Shown: positions 55,229-64,000 of the stretch, one piece after another
Position numbering within the stretch: position 1 is the first letter of the stretch
Layout of the letters: each line of letters opens with the position of its first letter
NCBI RefSeq assembly: GCF_001902635.1
Contig: NZ_MJAO01000009.1
Coordinates: 1 to 64,000 of the forward strand
Direction: 5' to 3'
Origin: Serratia marcescens
GTDB lineage: Bacteria > Pseudomonadota > Gammaproteobacteria > Enterobacterales > Enterobacteriaceae
DNA: 64,000 nucleotides
Made by a program: the position numbers and the translations under genes
The notes under the pieces: model-generated
What the model saw: the letters and a program-made list of their open reading frames with translations, nothing else
Database searches by the model: none
Told to the model about the DNA's origin: nothing

Positions 55229-55531
55229 CTAACCGGCGGTATCGACAGGCATTATCGCCTGCAGGTTATAGAGCGCAATCAGCGTTTTCAGGCGCTCGGT
55301 GGCGCCGAAAATTTTTAGCGCTGCGCCGCGTTGGCGTTGCTCTTCCTGCAGATGCAGCAACAGCGCCAGCCCGGAGGAGTCCACCCGCTGCAGTTGCGCC
55401 ACGTCGATCGCGGTTTTACCCGCCATCAACGCGTCGCGTTGCCGCCACAGCGGCAGCAGCGTTTCCCGGTCCAGTTCACCGCGCAGGATCAGCGTCTGCT
55501 GCTCTGATTCGAAGCTGAGCGCTGCCGACAT
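55229..55531 (-). CDS. mlaB: Phospholipid ABC transporter STAS-domain subunit MlaB
   Basis: A 100-residue STAS-domain protein that binds MlaF and is needed for assembly and activity of the MlaFEDB complex. The VDSSGLALLLHLQ segment (about 52-64) is the conserved STAS loop. The ATG at 55531 overlaps the mlaC stop as ATGA. Last gene of mlaFEDCB. Confidence 0.95.
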   Translation of the reverse strand: MSAALSFESEQQTLILRGELDRETLLPLWRQRDALMAGKTAIDVAQLQRVDSSGLALLLHLQEEQRQRGAALKIFGATERLKTLIALYNLQAIMPVDTAG

Positions 55532-56160
55532 CAGTTTTTCTTGTCCAGCGAGATCGGCTGCGCGGCGGCGGCCTGCAGTTGTTTGGTCAGGCCGTCGATG
55601 CCCTGAGTTCGCAGCGTAGACGCCCACTCGTTTTGCTTGGTGGTGATCATGCTGACGCCTTCGGCGATCATGTCATACGCCTGCCAATAACCGGTCTTGC
55701 TGTTTTTGCGCCACTGGAAATCCAGACGCACCGGCGGGCGGCCGCCGTTGTCGATGATAGTGACGCGGATGGCCACGATGTCGGCGCCGCCGAGCGGTTG
55801 CTCAGGCGCGATCTGGTAAGTCTGGCCGTGGTACATCGCCAGCGCCTGGCCGTAGGCCTGCTCCAGGTAAGATTGGAAGGCGGTGAAATAGGCTTCGCGC
55901 TGCGCAGGCGTCGCGTCTTTGTAGTAACGCCCCAGCACCAGCGCACCGGCGTATTTCACCTGCACGAACGGCATCAGTTCCTGATGCACGATGGTGCGCA
56001 GGTAGTTCGGGTCCTGCTTGATCTTCGGCTGTTCGTTCTTCAAGCGGCTGAAGGTCTTCTGCGCCGCTTCTTGCATCATGCTGTAAGGATTGGTTTGGTC
56101 GGCTGCGCTCGCCAGCGGTGCAACCACCAGCAGGGCCACCATCAGTAAACGTTTAAACAT
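55531..56160 (-). CDS. mlaC: Periplasmic phospholipid-binding protein MlaC
   Basis: A 209-residue periplasmic shuttle carrying phospholipids between MlaA-OmpC and MlaFEDB. Signal peptide [19 protein letters not shown] is cut before ADQTNP. The rest is the Tol_Tol/MlaC fold. It overlaps mlaB and lies 14 bp from mlaD. Confidence 0.96.
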   Translation of the reverse strand: MFKRLLMVALLVVAPLASAADQTNPYSMMQEAAQKTFSRLKNEQPKIKQDPNYLRTIVHQELMPFVQVKYAGALVLGRYYKDATPAQREAYFTAFQSYLEQAYGQALAMYHGQTYQIAPEQPLGGADIVAIRVTIIDNGGRPPVRLDFQWRKNSKTGYWQAYDMIAEGVSMITTKQNEWASTLRTQGIDGLTKQLQAAAAQPISLDKKN

Positions 56161-56174
56161 GCAGGTATCCTCTC

Positions 56175-56723
56175 TTAATGATTTGGAACAGCGGGTTGCG
56201 GTGCGGCGCCGGCAGCCGGCTCAGCGGCCGCGTCTCCCGGTTTGGCGCTGTCCTGACCGCCACTCTTATACAGGAACTGGCCGATCAAATCTTCCAGAAC
56301 CATGGCTGATTTGGTGTCCTGAATGGTGCCGCCGTCTTTCAGAATGGTGGTGCCCATATCAGGATCTTCGAAGCCCACATTGAGAGCCAAATATTGCTCG
56401 CCCAGCAGGCCGGAAGTGCGGATCGCCAGCGAGCTGGTATCCGGGATTTGGTCGTACTTTTTCTGGATATCCAACGCCACGCGCGGCGTGTAGGTTTTCG
56501 GATCGAGTTCGATGTCCGCCACGCGGCCGATCACCACGCCGCCGATCTTCACCGGCGAACGCGGTTTCAGGCCGCCGATGTTGTCGAACGTCGCGTAAAC
56601 GCGGTAGGTCGGCTCACTGCCGATCGATTTAAGGTTCGCCACCTGCAGGCAGATAAACACGATGGCGCACAGCGCGATCAGCATAAATGCCCCAACCCAG
56701 ATTTCACTCTTCTTCGTTTGCAT
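56175..56723 (-). CDS. mlaD: Phospholipid transporter MCE-domain subunit MlaD
   Basis: A 182-residue membrane-anchored MCE protein that forms a hexameric ring in the periplasm. Transmembrane segment at about 9-31 ([19 protein letters not shown]), MCE domain at about 38-118 ([20 protein letters not shown]). The C-terminal tail is Ala/Pro-rich. The ATG at 56723 gives the E. coli size (183); the TTG further upstream is rejected. Confidence 0.96.
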   Translation of the reverse strand: MQTKKSEIWVGAFMLIALCAIVFICLQVANLKSIGSEPTYRVYATFDNIGGLKPRSPVKIGGVVIGRVADIELDPKTYTPRVALDIQKKYDQIPDTSSLAIRTSGLLGEQYLALNVGFEDPDMGTTILKDGGTIQDTKSAMVLEDLIGQFLYKSGGQDSAKPGDAAAEPAAGAAPQPAVPNH

Positions 56724-56727
56724 CGAA

Positions 56728-57510
56728 TCAATTCCCAAACATCAGTGCTGTCAGCACGAAATCCAATCCCAACACCGCCAGTGACGAATGCACCACGGTA
56801 CGCGTCGTCGCCCGGCTAATCCCTTCAGAGGTAGGCACCGCGTCGTAGCCGTTAAAAATGGCAATCCAGGTTACGGTAATGGCGAATACCACGCTTTTGA
56901 TCAGGCAGTTGAGCAGATCTTTTTTCCACTCCACGGCACCCTGCATCGCCGACCAGAAGAAGCCGCTGTCGATGCCTTTCCAATCCACGCCGACCACCGA
57001 GCCGCCCCAGATGCCGATCGCCACGAAAATGATGGTCAGCAGCGGCATGCTGATCAACCCCGCCCAGAAACGCGGCGCCACGATGCGCCGCAGCGGATCG
57101 ACCGCCATCATTTCCAGGCTGGAGATCTGTTCTGTTGCCTTCATCAGGCCGATTTCCGCCGTGAGCGCGGAACCGGCGCGGCCGGCGAACAGCAGCGCGG
57201 TCACCACCGGCCCCAGCTCGCGCAGCAGCGACAGCGCCACCATCATACCCAGGCTGGCCTCGGCGCTGTAGGTGGTGAGCACGATATACCCCTGCAGCCC
57301 CAGCACCATACCGATAAACAGCCCGGACACCATGATGATCAACAACGACTGTACGCCGACGCTGTAGAGCTGTTTCAACAACAGCGGCCACTGCTTGCCG
57401 GGTTCCGGCCGGCCAATCAACGCGTTGAACAACATCAACCCGGCGCGGCCGAAGCTGGCACTGGTGTCGATGCCACTGCGCCCCAACGACGCTAACGCTC
57501 TTAATAACAT
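56728..57510 (-). CDS. mlaE: Phospholipid ABC transporter permease MlaE
   Basis: A 260-residue MlaE-family permease with about five membrane segments and the family motif [24 protein letters not shown] (split around residues 93-116). It joins MlaF to form the transport core. It starts four bases after mlaF and ends four bases before the mlaD start. Confidence 0.97.
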   Translation of the reverse strand: MLLRALASLGRSGIDTSASFGRAGLMLFNALIGRPEPGKQWPLLLKQLYSVGVQSLLIIMVSGLFIGMVLGLQGYIVLTTYSAEASLGMMVALSLLRELGPVVTALLFAGRAGSALTAEIGLMKATEQISSLEMMAVDPLRRIVAPRFWAGLISMPLLTIIFVAIGIWGGSVVGVDWKGIDSGFFWSAMQGAVEWKKDLLNCLIKSVVFAITVTWIAIFNGYDAVPTSEGISRATTRTVVHSSLAVLGLDFVLTALMFGN

Positions 57511-57514
57511 GAGC

Positions 57515-58330
57515 TTATTTACTCCCTAAGCCTAGCAGTTCAGTCTGATAATCCCCGGCCGGGTAGCGGAACGGCACCGGCCCATCCGCTATACCATCCA
57601 GGAACTGACGCACGCGCGCATCAGGATTGTTCTGCAATTGCTGCGTGGTGCCTTCGGCGATCACCCGGTGATCGGCCACGATGTAGGCGTGGTCGGCGAT
57701 GCTCAGCACCTCCGGCACGTCGTGCGACACCACGATGCAGGTAATGCCCAGCGCATGATTCAGCTCGTCGATCAGCTTCACCAGCACCCCCATAGTGATC
57801 GGATCCTGGCCGACGAAGGGTTCGTCGAACATGATCAGTTCGGGGTCCAGTGCGATCGCCCGCGCCAACGCCGCCCGGCGCGCCATGCCGCCGGAGAGCT
57901 CGTTGGGCATCAGCTGAGCCGCACCGCGCAGCCCCACCGCTTCCAGCTTCATCAGCACCGTGCTGCGCAGCAGAGGCTCCGGCAGGTTGCTGTGCTCGCG
58001 CAGCGGGTAAGCCACGTTTTCATATACGGTCAAATCGGTGAACAACGCGCCCGATTGAAACAGCATGCTCATTTTCTTGCGCGCGTCGTATAACTGGCGG
58101 CGGGACAACGCGGGAATGTTGTCGCCGTCAAACCAAATCTCCCCGCAGTCCGGCGTCAGCTGGCCGCCGATCAGGCGCAGCAGCGTGGTTTTGCCGATAC
58201 CCGATGGCCCCATGATCGCCGTGATCTTGCCGCGAGGCACCGTCAGGTTGATGTCTTCAAATATCCGTCGGTCGCCGCGCGAGAAACTCATGTCGCGCAC
58301 TTCGACCAAATTATCTGCCTTCTGGAGCAT
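57515..58330 (-). CDS. mlaF: Phospholipid ABC transporter ATP-binding protein MlaF
   Basis: A 271-residue ABC ATPase. Walker [11 protein letters not shown]-loop [11 protein letters not shown], signature [14 protein letters not shown] and Walker [13 protein letters not shown], then the MlaF-specific tail [22 protein letters not shown] prefer the ATG at 58330, which has AGGG eight bases upstream and gives the E. coli length (269); an in-frame ATG at 58354 has no ribosome site. First gene of mlaFEDCB, divergent from yrbG. Confidence 0.95.
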   Translation of the reverse strand: MLQKADNLVEVRDMSFSRGDRRIFEDINLTVPRGKITAIMGPSGIGKTTLLRLIGGQLTPDCGEIWFDGDNIPALSRRQLYDARKKMSMLFQSGALFTDLTVYENVAYPLREHSNLPEPLLRSTVLMKLEAVGLRGAAQLMPNELSGGMARRAALARAIALDPELIMFDEPFVGQDPITMGVLVKLIDELNHALGITCIVVSHDVPEVLSIADHAYIVADHRVIAEGTTQQLQNNPDARVRQFLDGIADGPVPFRYPAGDYQTELLGLGSK

Positions 58331-58632
58331 GTTAATGGACCCTTTACGACTCATCTTTTGCTGAATCTACCCGTGATGTTAAAGCAACGGGCACAATCCG
58401 TCTCATCTTTACAAAAACTTACTGCCATTTCGCGACCAATGGTGCCATTGGTTTTACTTTTACGCGCCACGCGGTCAAAATTGGCTCCATAACGAAAAAA
58501 ACGAAAGTGTTCAACTATTAGCCGGGAAAAACCGTTGCTGCGGCTCAAACACGCGCAACGGAGGGCAAGCAATACCGCCGCATTGACGGCTTTAACCAAC
58601 GAACCGGGATAATACCCGACAAAGGACCCTGC

Positions 58633-59610
58633 ATGTTTCTCGCGATAGCATTATTAATCGTTGGTTTATTTCTACTGGTGTATGGTGCAGACCGTTTAGT
58701 TTACGGTGCTGCGGTGATTTCCCGCTCGCTCGGCGTGCCGCCGTTGATCATCGGCATGACCATCGTCGGTATCGGCACTTCGCTGCCGGAACTGATCGTG
58801 TCGACCACCGCCGCGCTGAACGGGCAGATAGATATGGCCGTTGGCAACGTATTAGGTTCCAACATCACCAACATTTTATTGATCCTGGGCGTGGCGGCGC
58901 TGATCCACCCGCTGGCGGCGCGCTCCGAAATATTGCGGCGCGAACTGCCGCTGATGTTAGCGGTCACAGTATTGTGCGGCTTCGTGCTGATGGACGGCAC
59001 CTTGAGCAGGCTGGACGGCGTGCTGCTGCTGACCGCCGCCGCCGGTTTTATCCTGCTGATGCTGAAAATCGCCCGCCTGGCGCAGCGCGAGGGCAGCGAC
59101 AGCCTGACCATGGAGCAGATAGCCGAGTTGCCGCAGGACAGCAGCAACACCGTGGCGGTGCTGTGGCTGGTGCTGGCGTTTATCATTCTGCCGCTCTCTT
59201 CCAGAATGGTGGTCGATAACGCGACGGTGATCGCGCACTATTTCGGCCTGAGCGAACTGGTGGTCGGTTTGACCATTATCGCCATCGGCACCAGCCTGCC
59301 AGAACTGGCCACCTCCATCGCCGGCGCACTAAAGGGCGAGGATGATATGGCGATTGGTAATATCATCGGCTCCAATATTTTCAACACGGTGATCGTGCTG
59401 GGCGTGCCCGCCCTGCTGTCGCCGGGCAGTGTAGACGCCGCCGCCTTCCAGCGCGATTACTGGGTCATGCTGGCGGCCAGCGTGCTGCTGAGCGTGCTGT
59501 GCATCGGCCGCAAGCATCGCATCGGCCACCTGGCGGGGGCACTGTTATTATGCGGCTTTATTGCGTATCTTGCGGTGCTGTTCTTTAACCCTTTCAGTAC
59601 TTTCGGCTAA
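58633..59610 (+). CDS. yrbG: Inner-membrane Ca2+/Na+ antiporter family protein YrbG
   Basis: A 325-residue CaCA-family exchanger with about ten membrane segments and the two inverted alpha repeats: GTSLPELIVSTTAAL (about 54-68) and GTSLPELATSIAGAL (about 220-234). AAAGGA is six bases from the ATG. The physiological ion is not certain. It leads the yrbG-kdsD-kdsC-lptCAB run. Confidence 0.95.
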   Translation: MFLAIALLIVGLFLLVYGADRLVYGAAVISRSLGVPPLIIGMTIVGIGTSLPELIVSTTAALNGQIDMAVGNVLGSNITNILLILGVAALIHPLAARSEILRRELPLMLAVTVLCGFVLMDGTLSRLDGVLLLTAAAGFILLMLKIARLAQREGSDSLTMEQIAELPQDSSNTVAVLWLVLAFIILPLSSRMVVDNATVIAHYFGLSELVVGLTIIAIGTSLPELATSIAGALKGEDDMAIGNIIGSNIFNTVIVLGVPALLSPGSVDAAAFQRDYWVMLAASVLLSVLCIGRKHRIGHLAGALLLCGFIAYLAVLFFNPFSTFG

Positions 59611-59626
59611 ACCGACGGGAATGAGT

Positions 59627-60613
59627 ATGTCGAACATTGAGTTGCAACCGGGCTTCGATTTTCAACAGGCCGGCAAAGAAGTGCTTCAGATCGAGCGTGA
59701 AGGGCTGGCTCAGCTCGATCGCTACATCAACGCAGACTTCACCCGCGCCTGCGAAACGATCGCCGCCTGCAGCGGCAAAGTGGTAGTGATGGGCATGGGC
59801 AAATCCGGCCATATCGGCTGCAAGATCGCCGCCACCTTCGCCAGCACCGGCACGCCCTCCTTCTTCGTTCACCCGGCGGAAGCCAGCCACGGCGATTTGG
59901 GCATGGTCACCCCGCAAGACATCGTGCTCGCCATCTCCAACTCCGGCGAGTCCAGCGAGATCCTGGCGCTGATCCCGGTGTTGAAACGCCAACGGATCAC
60001 CCTGATCTGCATGACCAATAACCCGGAAAGCGCGATGGCCAAGGCGGCGGATATCCACCTGTGCATCAAGGTGCCACAGGAAGCCTGCCCGCTGGGGCTG
60101 GCGCCGACCACCAGCACCACCGCCACATTGGTAATGGGCGATGCGCTGGCCGTCGCGTTGCTGAAGGCGCGCGGCTTCACGCCGGAAGATTTCGCGCTAT
60201 CGCATCCGGGCGGCGCACTCGGCCGCAAGCTGCTGTTGCGGGTAAGCGATATCATGCACAGCGGCGACGAAATGCCCCATGTCAGCGCCGACGCCTCGCT
60301 GCGCGACGCGCTGCTGGAAATCACCCGCAAAAATCTGGGTTTGACGGTGATCTGCGACGATCTGATGAAAATCGCCGGTATCTTCACCGACGGTGACCTG
60401 CGCCGAGTCTTCGATATGGGCATCAACCTTCATGAAGCGAAGATCGCCGATGTCATGACGCCGGGCGGCGTGCGGGTGCGCCCCAACATCCTGGCGGTCG
60501 ATGCGCTGAATCTGATGCAACAGCGCCACATCACCGCGCTGCTGGTTGCCGATGGCGACCAGTTGCTGGGTGTGGTACATATGCATGACATGCTGCGCGC
60601 CGGCGTCGTTTAA
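59627..60613 (+). CDS. kdsD: D-arabinose 5-phosphate isomerase KdsD
   Basis: A 328-residue enzyme converting ribulose 5-phosphate to arabinose 5-phosphate for Kdo synthesis. The SIS domain (about 42-185; VMGMGKSGHIG, SNSGESSE) is followed by two CBS domains (about 210-325). Two ATG codons (59621 and 59627) lie close together; the second has GGGA six bases upstream and gives the exact E. coli length. In operon with kdsC. Confidence 0.97.
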   Translation: MSNIELQPGFDFQQAGKEVLQIEREGLAQLDRYINADFTRACETIAACSGKVVVMGMGKSGHIGCKIAATFASTGTPSFFVHPAEASHGDLGMVTPQDIVLAISNSGESSEILALIPVLKRQRITLICMTNNPESAMAKAADIHLCIKVPQEACPLGLAPTTSTTATLVMGDALAVALLKARGFTPEDFALSHPGGALGRKLLLRVSDIMHSGDEMPHVSADASLRDALLEITRKNLGLTVICDDLMKIAGIFTDGDLRRVFDMGINLHEAKIADVMTPGGVRVRPNILAVDALNLMQQRHITALLVADGDQLLGVVHMHDMLRAGVV

Positions 60614-60630
60614 TTAAGGAATAGAACGGA

Positions 60631-61185
60631 ATGGGTATGGTAGAAACCTGCTACGGGCCGGTAGAACAAGAGGTTATGGCGCGTGCCGGGAACATCCGCC
60701 TGTTGATTTGCGACGTTGACGGCGTGCTGTCGGACGGCCTGATCTTCATGGGCAACAACGGTGAAGAGCTGAAGGCGTTCAACGTGCGCGACGGTTACGG
60801 CATCCGCTGCTTGAAAACTTCGGACATCGAAGTGGCGATCATCACCGGCCGCTCCGCCAAGCTGTTGGAAGACCGCGCGCAGACGCTCGGCATCACCCAT
60901 CTGTATCAGGGGCAATCCGATAAGCTTTTGGCCTTCCGCGAACTGTTGGATAAACTGTCGTTAACGGCAGATCAGGTGGCCTATATCGGCGACGATCTGA
61001 TCGACTGGCCGGTGATGGCGCAGGTAGGCCTGGCGGTCGCGGTGGCGGACGCCCACCCGCTGCTGACACCGCGCGCCCACTACGTCACCCATATTGCCGG
61101 CGGCCGCGGCGCGGTGCGCGAACTGTGCGACATTATTCTTTTGGCTCAAAATAAGCTGGAGGACGCCAAAGGGCTGTCGATATGA
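60631..61185 (+). CDS. kdsC: 3-deoxy-D-manno-octulosonate 8-phosphate phosphatase
   Basis: A 184-residue HAD phosphatase without cap domain, acting as a tetramer, that frees Kdo from Kdo-8-phosphate. The nucleophile Asp is in ICDVDGVLSDG, with ITGRSAK and the acidic IGDDLIDWPVM further on. Its stop overlaps the lptC ATG. Confidence 0.97.
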   Translation: MGMVETCYGPVEQEVMARAGNIRLLICDVDGVLSDGLIFMGNNGEELKAFNVRDGYGIRCLKTSDIEVAIITGRSAKLLEDRAQTLGITHLYQGQSDKLLAFRELLDKLSLTADQVAYIGDDLIDWPVMAQVGLAVAVADAHPLLTPRAHYVTHIAGGRGAVRELCDIILLAQNKLEDAKGLSI

Positions 61186-61760
61186 GTAAAACCAAACTTT
61201 GGATCACCCTCCTGTTGACGGTGATCGTTCTGGCGCTGATCGGCTGGAACATGACGGACTTCAGCGACGACACGGCCCCCGGCCCGGTCAACGACCAGGA
61301 TCCGACTTACCAGAGCCAGCACACGCTCACCGTGGTGTACAACCCGGCCGGCAAGCTGAGTTACAAGCTGGTGGCGGAAGACGCGAAGTATTACACCGCC
61401 GGCGAGCTGAGCTGGTTCACCCAGCCGGTCATGACGTTGTTCGATGAGAATGCGCTGGCCACCTGGTCAGTACGCGCCGATCGAGCCAAACTGACTAAAG
61501 ACCGGATGCTGTATCTGTATGGCCACGTCGAGGTAAACAGCCTGACCACCACCTCGCAGCTGGAAAAAATTAAGACAGACAACGCTCAGGTAAACCTGGT
61601 CACCCAGGACGTCTCCTCCGATGACGAAGTCACGCTTTTCGGGACGAATTTTACCTCTAACGGCATGAAAATGCGTGGGAACCTGCGGACCAAAACCGCT
61701 GAGCTGATTGATAAGGTTAAGACCAACTATGAAATCCAGAACCAAAAACCAACTCCGTAA
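61182..61760 (+). CDS. lptC: LPS export protein LptC
   Basis: A 192-residue bitopic inner-membrane protein of the Lpt bridge. One N-terminal membrane helix (LWITLLLTVIVLALIGWNM) and a periplasmic beta-jellyroll. It overlaps kdsC by 4 bp and lptA by 32 bp, as in E. coli. Confidence 0.96.
   Translation: MSKTKLWITLLLTVIVLALIGWNMTDFSDDTAPGPVNDQDPTYQSQHTLTVVYNPAGKLSYKLVAEDAKYYTAGELSWFTQPVMTLFDENALATWSVRADRAKLTKDRMLYLYGHVEVNSLTTTSQLEKIKTDNAQVNLVTQDVSSDDEVTLFGTNFTSNGMKMRGNLRTKTAELIDKVKTNYEIQNQKPTP
61678..61709 (+). promoter_or_regulatory. Candidate sigma-E promoter for lptA inside lptC
   Basis: GGAACCT (61678-61684) resembles the sigma-E -35 GGAACTT, and GAGCTGATT follows 16 bases later as a possible -10 (TCTGA-like). 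E. coli has a sigma-E-dependent lptA promoter inside the upstream gene. The -10 match is weak. Confidence 0.35.
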
Positions 61761-62268
61761 TCTATTGATCGCCAGCACCGTTTTGGCCGTCAGCGCCCCT
61801 GCCCTGGCGCTGAAATCCGACTCCAGCCAGCCGGTCAGCATCGATTCGCTCAAGCAGTCGCTGGACATGCAGAGCAACGTCAGCACCTTCACCGACAACG
61901 TGGTGATCAAGCAGGGCACCATCGATATCCGCGCCGACAAGGTGGTGGTCACCCGCCCTGGCGGAGATCAGAATAAGACCTATATTGAAGCGTTCGGCAA
62001 CCCGGTAACCTTCTACCAGATGCAGGACAGCGGCAAGCCGGTCAAGGGCCACGCGCAGAAAGTGCGCTACGACGTGGCGACCCAGCTGGTGACCCTGACG
62101 GGCAACGCCTATCTGGAGCAGCTCGACAGCAACGTGAAAGGCGATCGCATCACCTATCTGGTGCAACAGCAGCAAATGCAGGCGTTCAGCGATAAAGGCA
62201 AACGCGTGACAACGGTTCTGGTACCGTCGCAGTTGCAAGACAAAAACGGGCAAAAAAAGAGTAACTAA
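61729..62268 (+). CDS. lptA: LPS transport periplasmic protein LptA
   Basis: A 179-residue periplasmic bridge protein. Signal peptide (NLLIASTVLAVSAPALA) is cut before LKSDSS. The jellyroll carries SLDMQSNVSTFTDNVV and KGDRITYLVQQQQMQAFSD. The ATG at 61729 lies inside lptC; seven codons more upstream are rejected. Followed six bases later by lptB. Confidence 0.96.
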   Translation: MKSRTKNQLRNLLIASTVLAVSAPALALKSDSSQPVSIDSLKQSLDMQSNVSTFTDNVVIKQGTIDIRADKVVVTRPGGDQNKTYIEAFGNPVTFYQMQDSGKPVKGHAQKVRYDVATQLVTLTGNAYLEQLDSNVKGDRITYLVQQQQMQAFSDKGKRVTTVLVPSQLQDKNGQKKSN

Positions 62269-62274
62269 TCACTT

Positions 62275-63000
62275 ATGGCAACACTCATCGCAGAAAACCT
62301 GGCGAAAGCCTACAAGGGCCGTAAAGTTGTCGAAGACGTCAGCCTGAAAGTGAAATCCGGCGAGATCGTCGGCCTGCTCGGGCCGAACGGCGCCGGCAAA
62401 ACCACCACCTTCTACATGGTGGTTGGCATCGTGCCACGCGACGCCGGGCGCATCGTCATCGACGAAGAAGACATCAGTCTGCTGCCGCTGCATGCCCGCG
62501 CGCGCCGCGGCATCGGCTATCTGCCGCAGGAAGCGTCGATCTTCCGCCGCCTGAGCGTGTACGACAACCTGATGGCGGTGCTGGAGATTCGCCCCGACCT
62601 CACCAGCGAACAGCGCGAAGACCGCGCCAAAGAGCTGATGGAAGAGTTCCATATCTCCCATCTGCGCGACAGCCTCGGCCAGGCGCTGTCCGGCGGTGAA
62701 CGCCGCCGCGTCGAAATCGCCCGCGCGCTGGCGGCCAACCCGAAATTCATTCTGCTGGACGAACCCTTCGCCGGGGTCGATCCGATTTCCGTTATCGACA
62801 TCAAGAAAATCATCGAGCACCTGCGTGACAGCGGCCTGGGCGTGCTGATCACCGACCACAACGTGCGCGAGACGCTGGACGTGTGTGAACGCGCCTACAT
62901 CGTCAGCCAGGGCAAACTGATTGCCCACGGCACGCCGGATGCTATTCTGGCCGACGAGCAGGTAAAACGCGTTTATCTGGGCGAAGAATTCCGCCTTTAA
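62275..63000 (+). CDS. lptB: LPS export ABC transporter ATP-binding protein LptB
   Basis: A 241-residue cytoplasmic ATPase of the LptB2FGC exporter. Walker [15 protein letters not shown]-loop [12 protein letters not shown], signature [16 protein letters not shown] and Walker [14 protein letters not shown]. The length equals E. coli LptB. It is followed after 52 bp by rpoN. Confidence 0.98.
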   Translation: MATLIAENLAKAYKGRKVVEDVSLKVKSGEIVGLLGPNGAGKTTTFYMVVGIVPRDAGRIVIDEEDISLLPLHARARRGIGYLPQEASIFRRLSVYDNLMAVLEIRPDLTSEQREDRAKELMEEFHISHLRDSLGQALSGGERRRVEIARALAANPKFILLDEPFAGVDPISVIDIKKIIEHLRDSGLGVLITDHNVRETLDVCERAYIVSQGKLIAHGTPDAILADEQVKRVYLGEEFRL

Positions 63001-63052
63001 ACGCCGGCGCGTCCTGCGGGACGACACCGTTAACGGAAGTAGACAGAAAACT

Positions 63053-64000
63053 ATGAAGCAAGGTTTGCAACTCAGGCTCAGTCAACAGCTGGCCATGACT
63101 CCTCAGCTCCAGCAGGCGATCCGCCTGCTGCAGTTGTCCACGCTTGAGCTTCAGCAAGAGATCCAGCTGGCGTTAGAGAGCAATCCGCTGCTTGAACAGA
63201 CCGAACCGCACGACGAAATCGACGCCAAAGAAGCCCCCGATACCGAAGGGCTCGACACTCGCGAGGCGTTGGAACAGAAAGACATGCCGGAAGAGCTGCC
63301 GCTGGACGCTACCTGGGATGAGATCTACACCGCCGGCACGCCATCCGGCACCGGCACCGACTACAGCGACGACGAGCTGCCGGTCTATCAAGGCGAAACC
63401 ACCCAAACGCTGCAGGACTACCTGATGTGGCAGGTGGATCTGACGCCGTTCTCCGATACCGACGCCGCCATCGCCACCTCCATCGTCGACGCGGTGGACG
63501 ACACCGGTTATCTCACCGTGCCGCTGGAAGACATTCTGGAGAGCCTGGGTGACGAGAACGTAACCCTCGAGGAAGTCGAAGCGGTGTTGAAGCGCGTGCA
63601 GCGTTTCGATCCGATCGGCGTCGCCGCGCGCGATCTGCGCGACTGCCTGCTGGTGCAGCTCTCCCAATACGCCAAAGACACGCCCTACCTGGCCGAAGCG
63701 CGGTTGATCATCAGCGACCATCTGGATCTGCTGGCCAACCACGACTTTCGCAGCCTGATGCGATCAACCCGGCTAAAAGAAGATACACTGAAAGAAGCGA
63801 TGCTGCTGATTCAGTCGCTCGATCCGCGCCCGGGGCAGTCGATCAACACCGGCGAGTCGGAATATGTCATTCCGGACGTGCTGGTGCGCAAGACGCAGAA
63901 CAAATGGACGGTCGAACTCAACGCCGACAGCGTGCCGCGTTTGAAGATCAATCAGCAGTACGCCGCGCTGGGCAACAGCGCCCGCAGCGAAGCCGACGGC
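63053..64000 (+). CDS. rpoN: RNA polymerase sigma-54 factor (partial, cut by the window end)
   Basis: The first 316 codons of sigma-54 are present. Gln/Leu-rich region I ([20 protein letters not shown] and [19 protein letters not shown]) contacts activators. Acidic region II (about 50-115) and the start of the core-binding region III follow ([19 protein letters not shown]). The C-terminal HTH and RpoN box lie beyond the right edge. GGAAG lies upstream of the ATG at 63053. Sigma-54 serves nitrogen and other regulons with NtrC-type activators. Confidence 0.97.
   Translation, partial: MKQGLQLRLSQQLAMTPQLQQAIRLLQLSTLELQQEIQLALESNPLLEQTEPHDEIDAKEAPDTEGLDTREALEQKDMPEELPLDATWDEIYTAGTPSGTGTDYSDDELPVYQGETTQTLQDYLMWQVDLTPFSDTDAAIATSIVDAVDDTGYLTVPLEDILESLGDENVTLEEVEAVLKRVQRFDPIGVAARDLRDCLLVQLSQYAKDTPYLAEARLIISDHLDLLANHDFRSLMRSTRLKEDTLKEAMLLIQSLDPRPGQSINTGESEYVIPDVLVRKTQNKWTVELNADSVPRLKINQQYAALGNSARSEADG

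Overview
The window is chromosomal DNA of an enterobacterium of the genus Serratia, most probably S. marcescens or a very close relative. Three things point there: the high G+C coding sequence, an intact aac(6')-Ic-type aminoglycoside acetyltransferase gene (the chromosomal AAC of S. marcescens), and a gene order that follows the E. coli fadH-alx-yqj-yha-rnpB-lpoA and arcB-gltBD-degQS / mla-kds-lpt-rpoN segments. I saw no tRNA or rRNA genes, no insertion sequence, no prophage and no CRISPR array.

Layout. 0.1-3.4 kb: accessory genes (WYL regulator with a divergent small enzyme-like gene, aac(6')-Ic, an HPP membrane protein, the glutathione transferase yfcF). 3.4-9.1 kb: a GABA catabolic locus (permease, gabD, gabT and a divergent MocR/GabR-type regulator) with an 11-bp direct repeat in the control region. 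9.1-10.7 kb: an ABC-F ATPase. 11-20 kb: fadH, rlmG, a higBA toxin-antitoxin pair overlapping ygjP, ygjR, a class I amidotransferase, alx behind a yybP-ykoY (Mn2+) riboswitch with terminator, and sstT. 20.1-20.3 kb: a frameshifted relic of the 3' end of exuR, at the place where E. coli keeps its uxaCA-exuTR hexuronate genes. 20.5-27.4 kb: an unknown secreted protein, yqjA-mzrA, yqjC, yqjDEK, yqjF, yqjG, yhaJ and yhaK. 27.4-32.4 kb: rnpB, rsmI, and lpoA-yraN-diaA-dolP. 32.5-34.1 kb: a lower-G+C S10 family serine carboxypeptidase gene. 34.1-53.5 kb: mtgA, elbB, the sRNA ArcZ, arcB, yhcC, gltBD, an unknown secreted protein, sspBA, rplM-rpsI, zapE, zapG, degQ and degS. 53.5-64 kb: murA, ibaG, mlaFEDCB, yrbG, kdsDC, lptCAB and the 5' two thirds of rpoN, which runs off the right end.

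How the genes work together. The right half is largely cell-envelope machinery: MurA, MtgA and LpoA for peptidoglycan; Mla for phospholipid retrograde transport; KdsD, KdsC and LptCAB for LPS; DolP, DegS and DegQ for outer-membrane and periplasmic quality control. ArcB with ArcZ and GltBD with its long control region are global metabolic nodes.

Relative to the E. coli order (from memory), the mtgA-to-degS block has changed places with the murA-to-npr block, so degS is followed directly by murA. Most of the window is therefore well-known conserved chromosome. The most interesting items are the higB-higA-ygjP overlap, the exuR relic, the paired repeats between gabT and its MocR regulator, the riboswitch and sRNA elements, the NtrC-like sites upstream of gltB, and the foreign-looking S10 peptidase.
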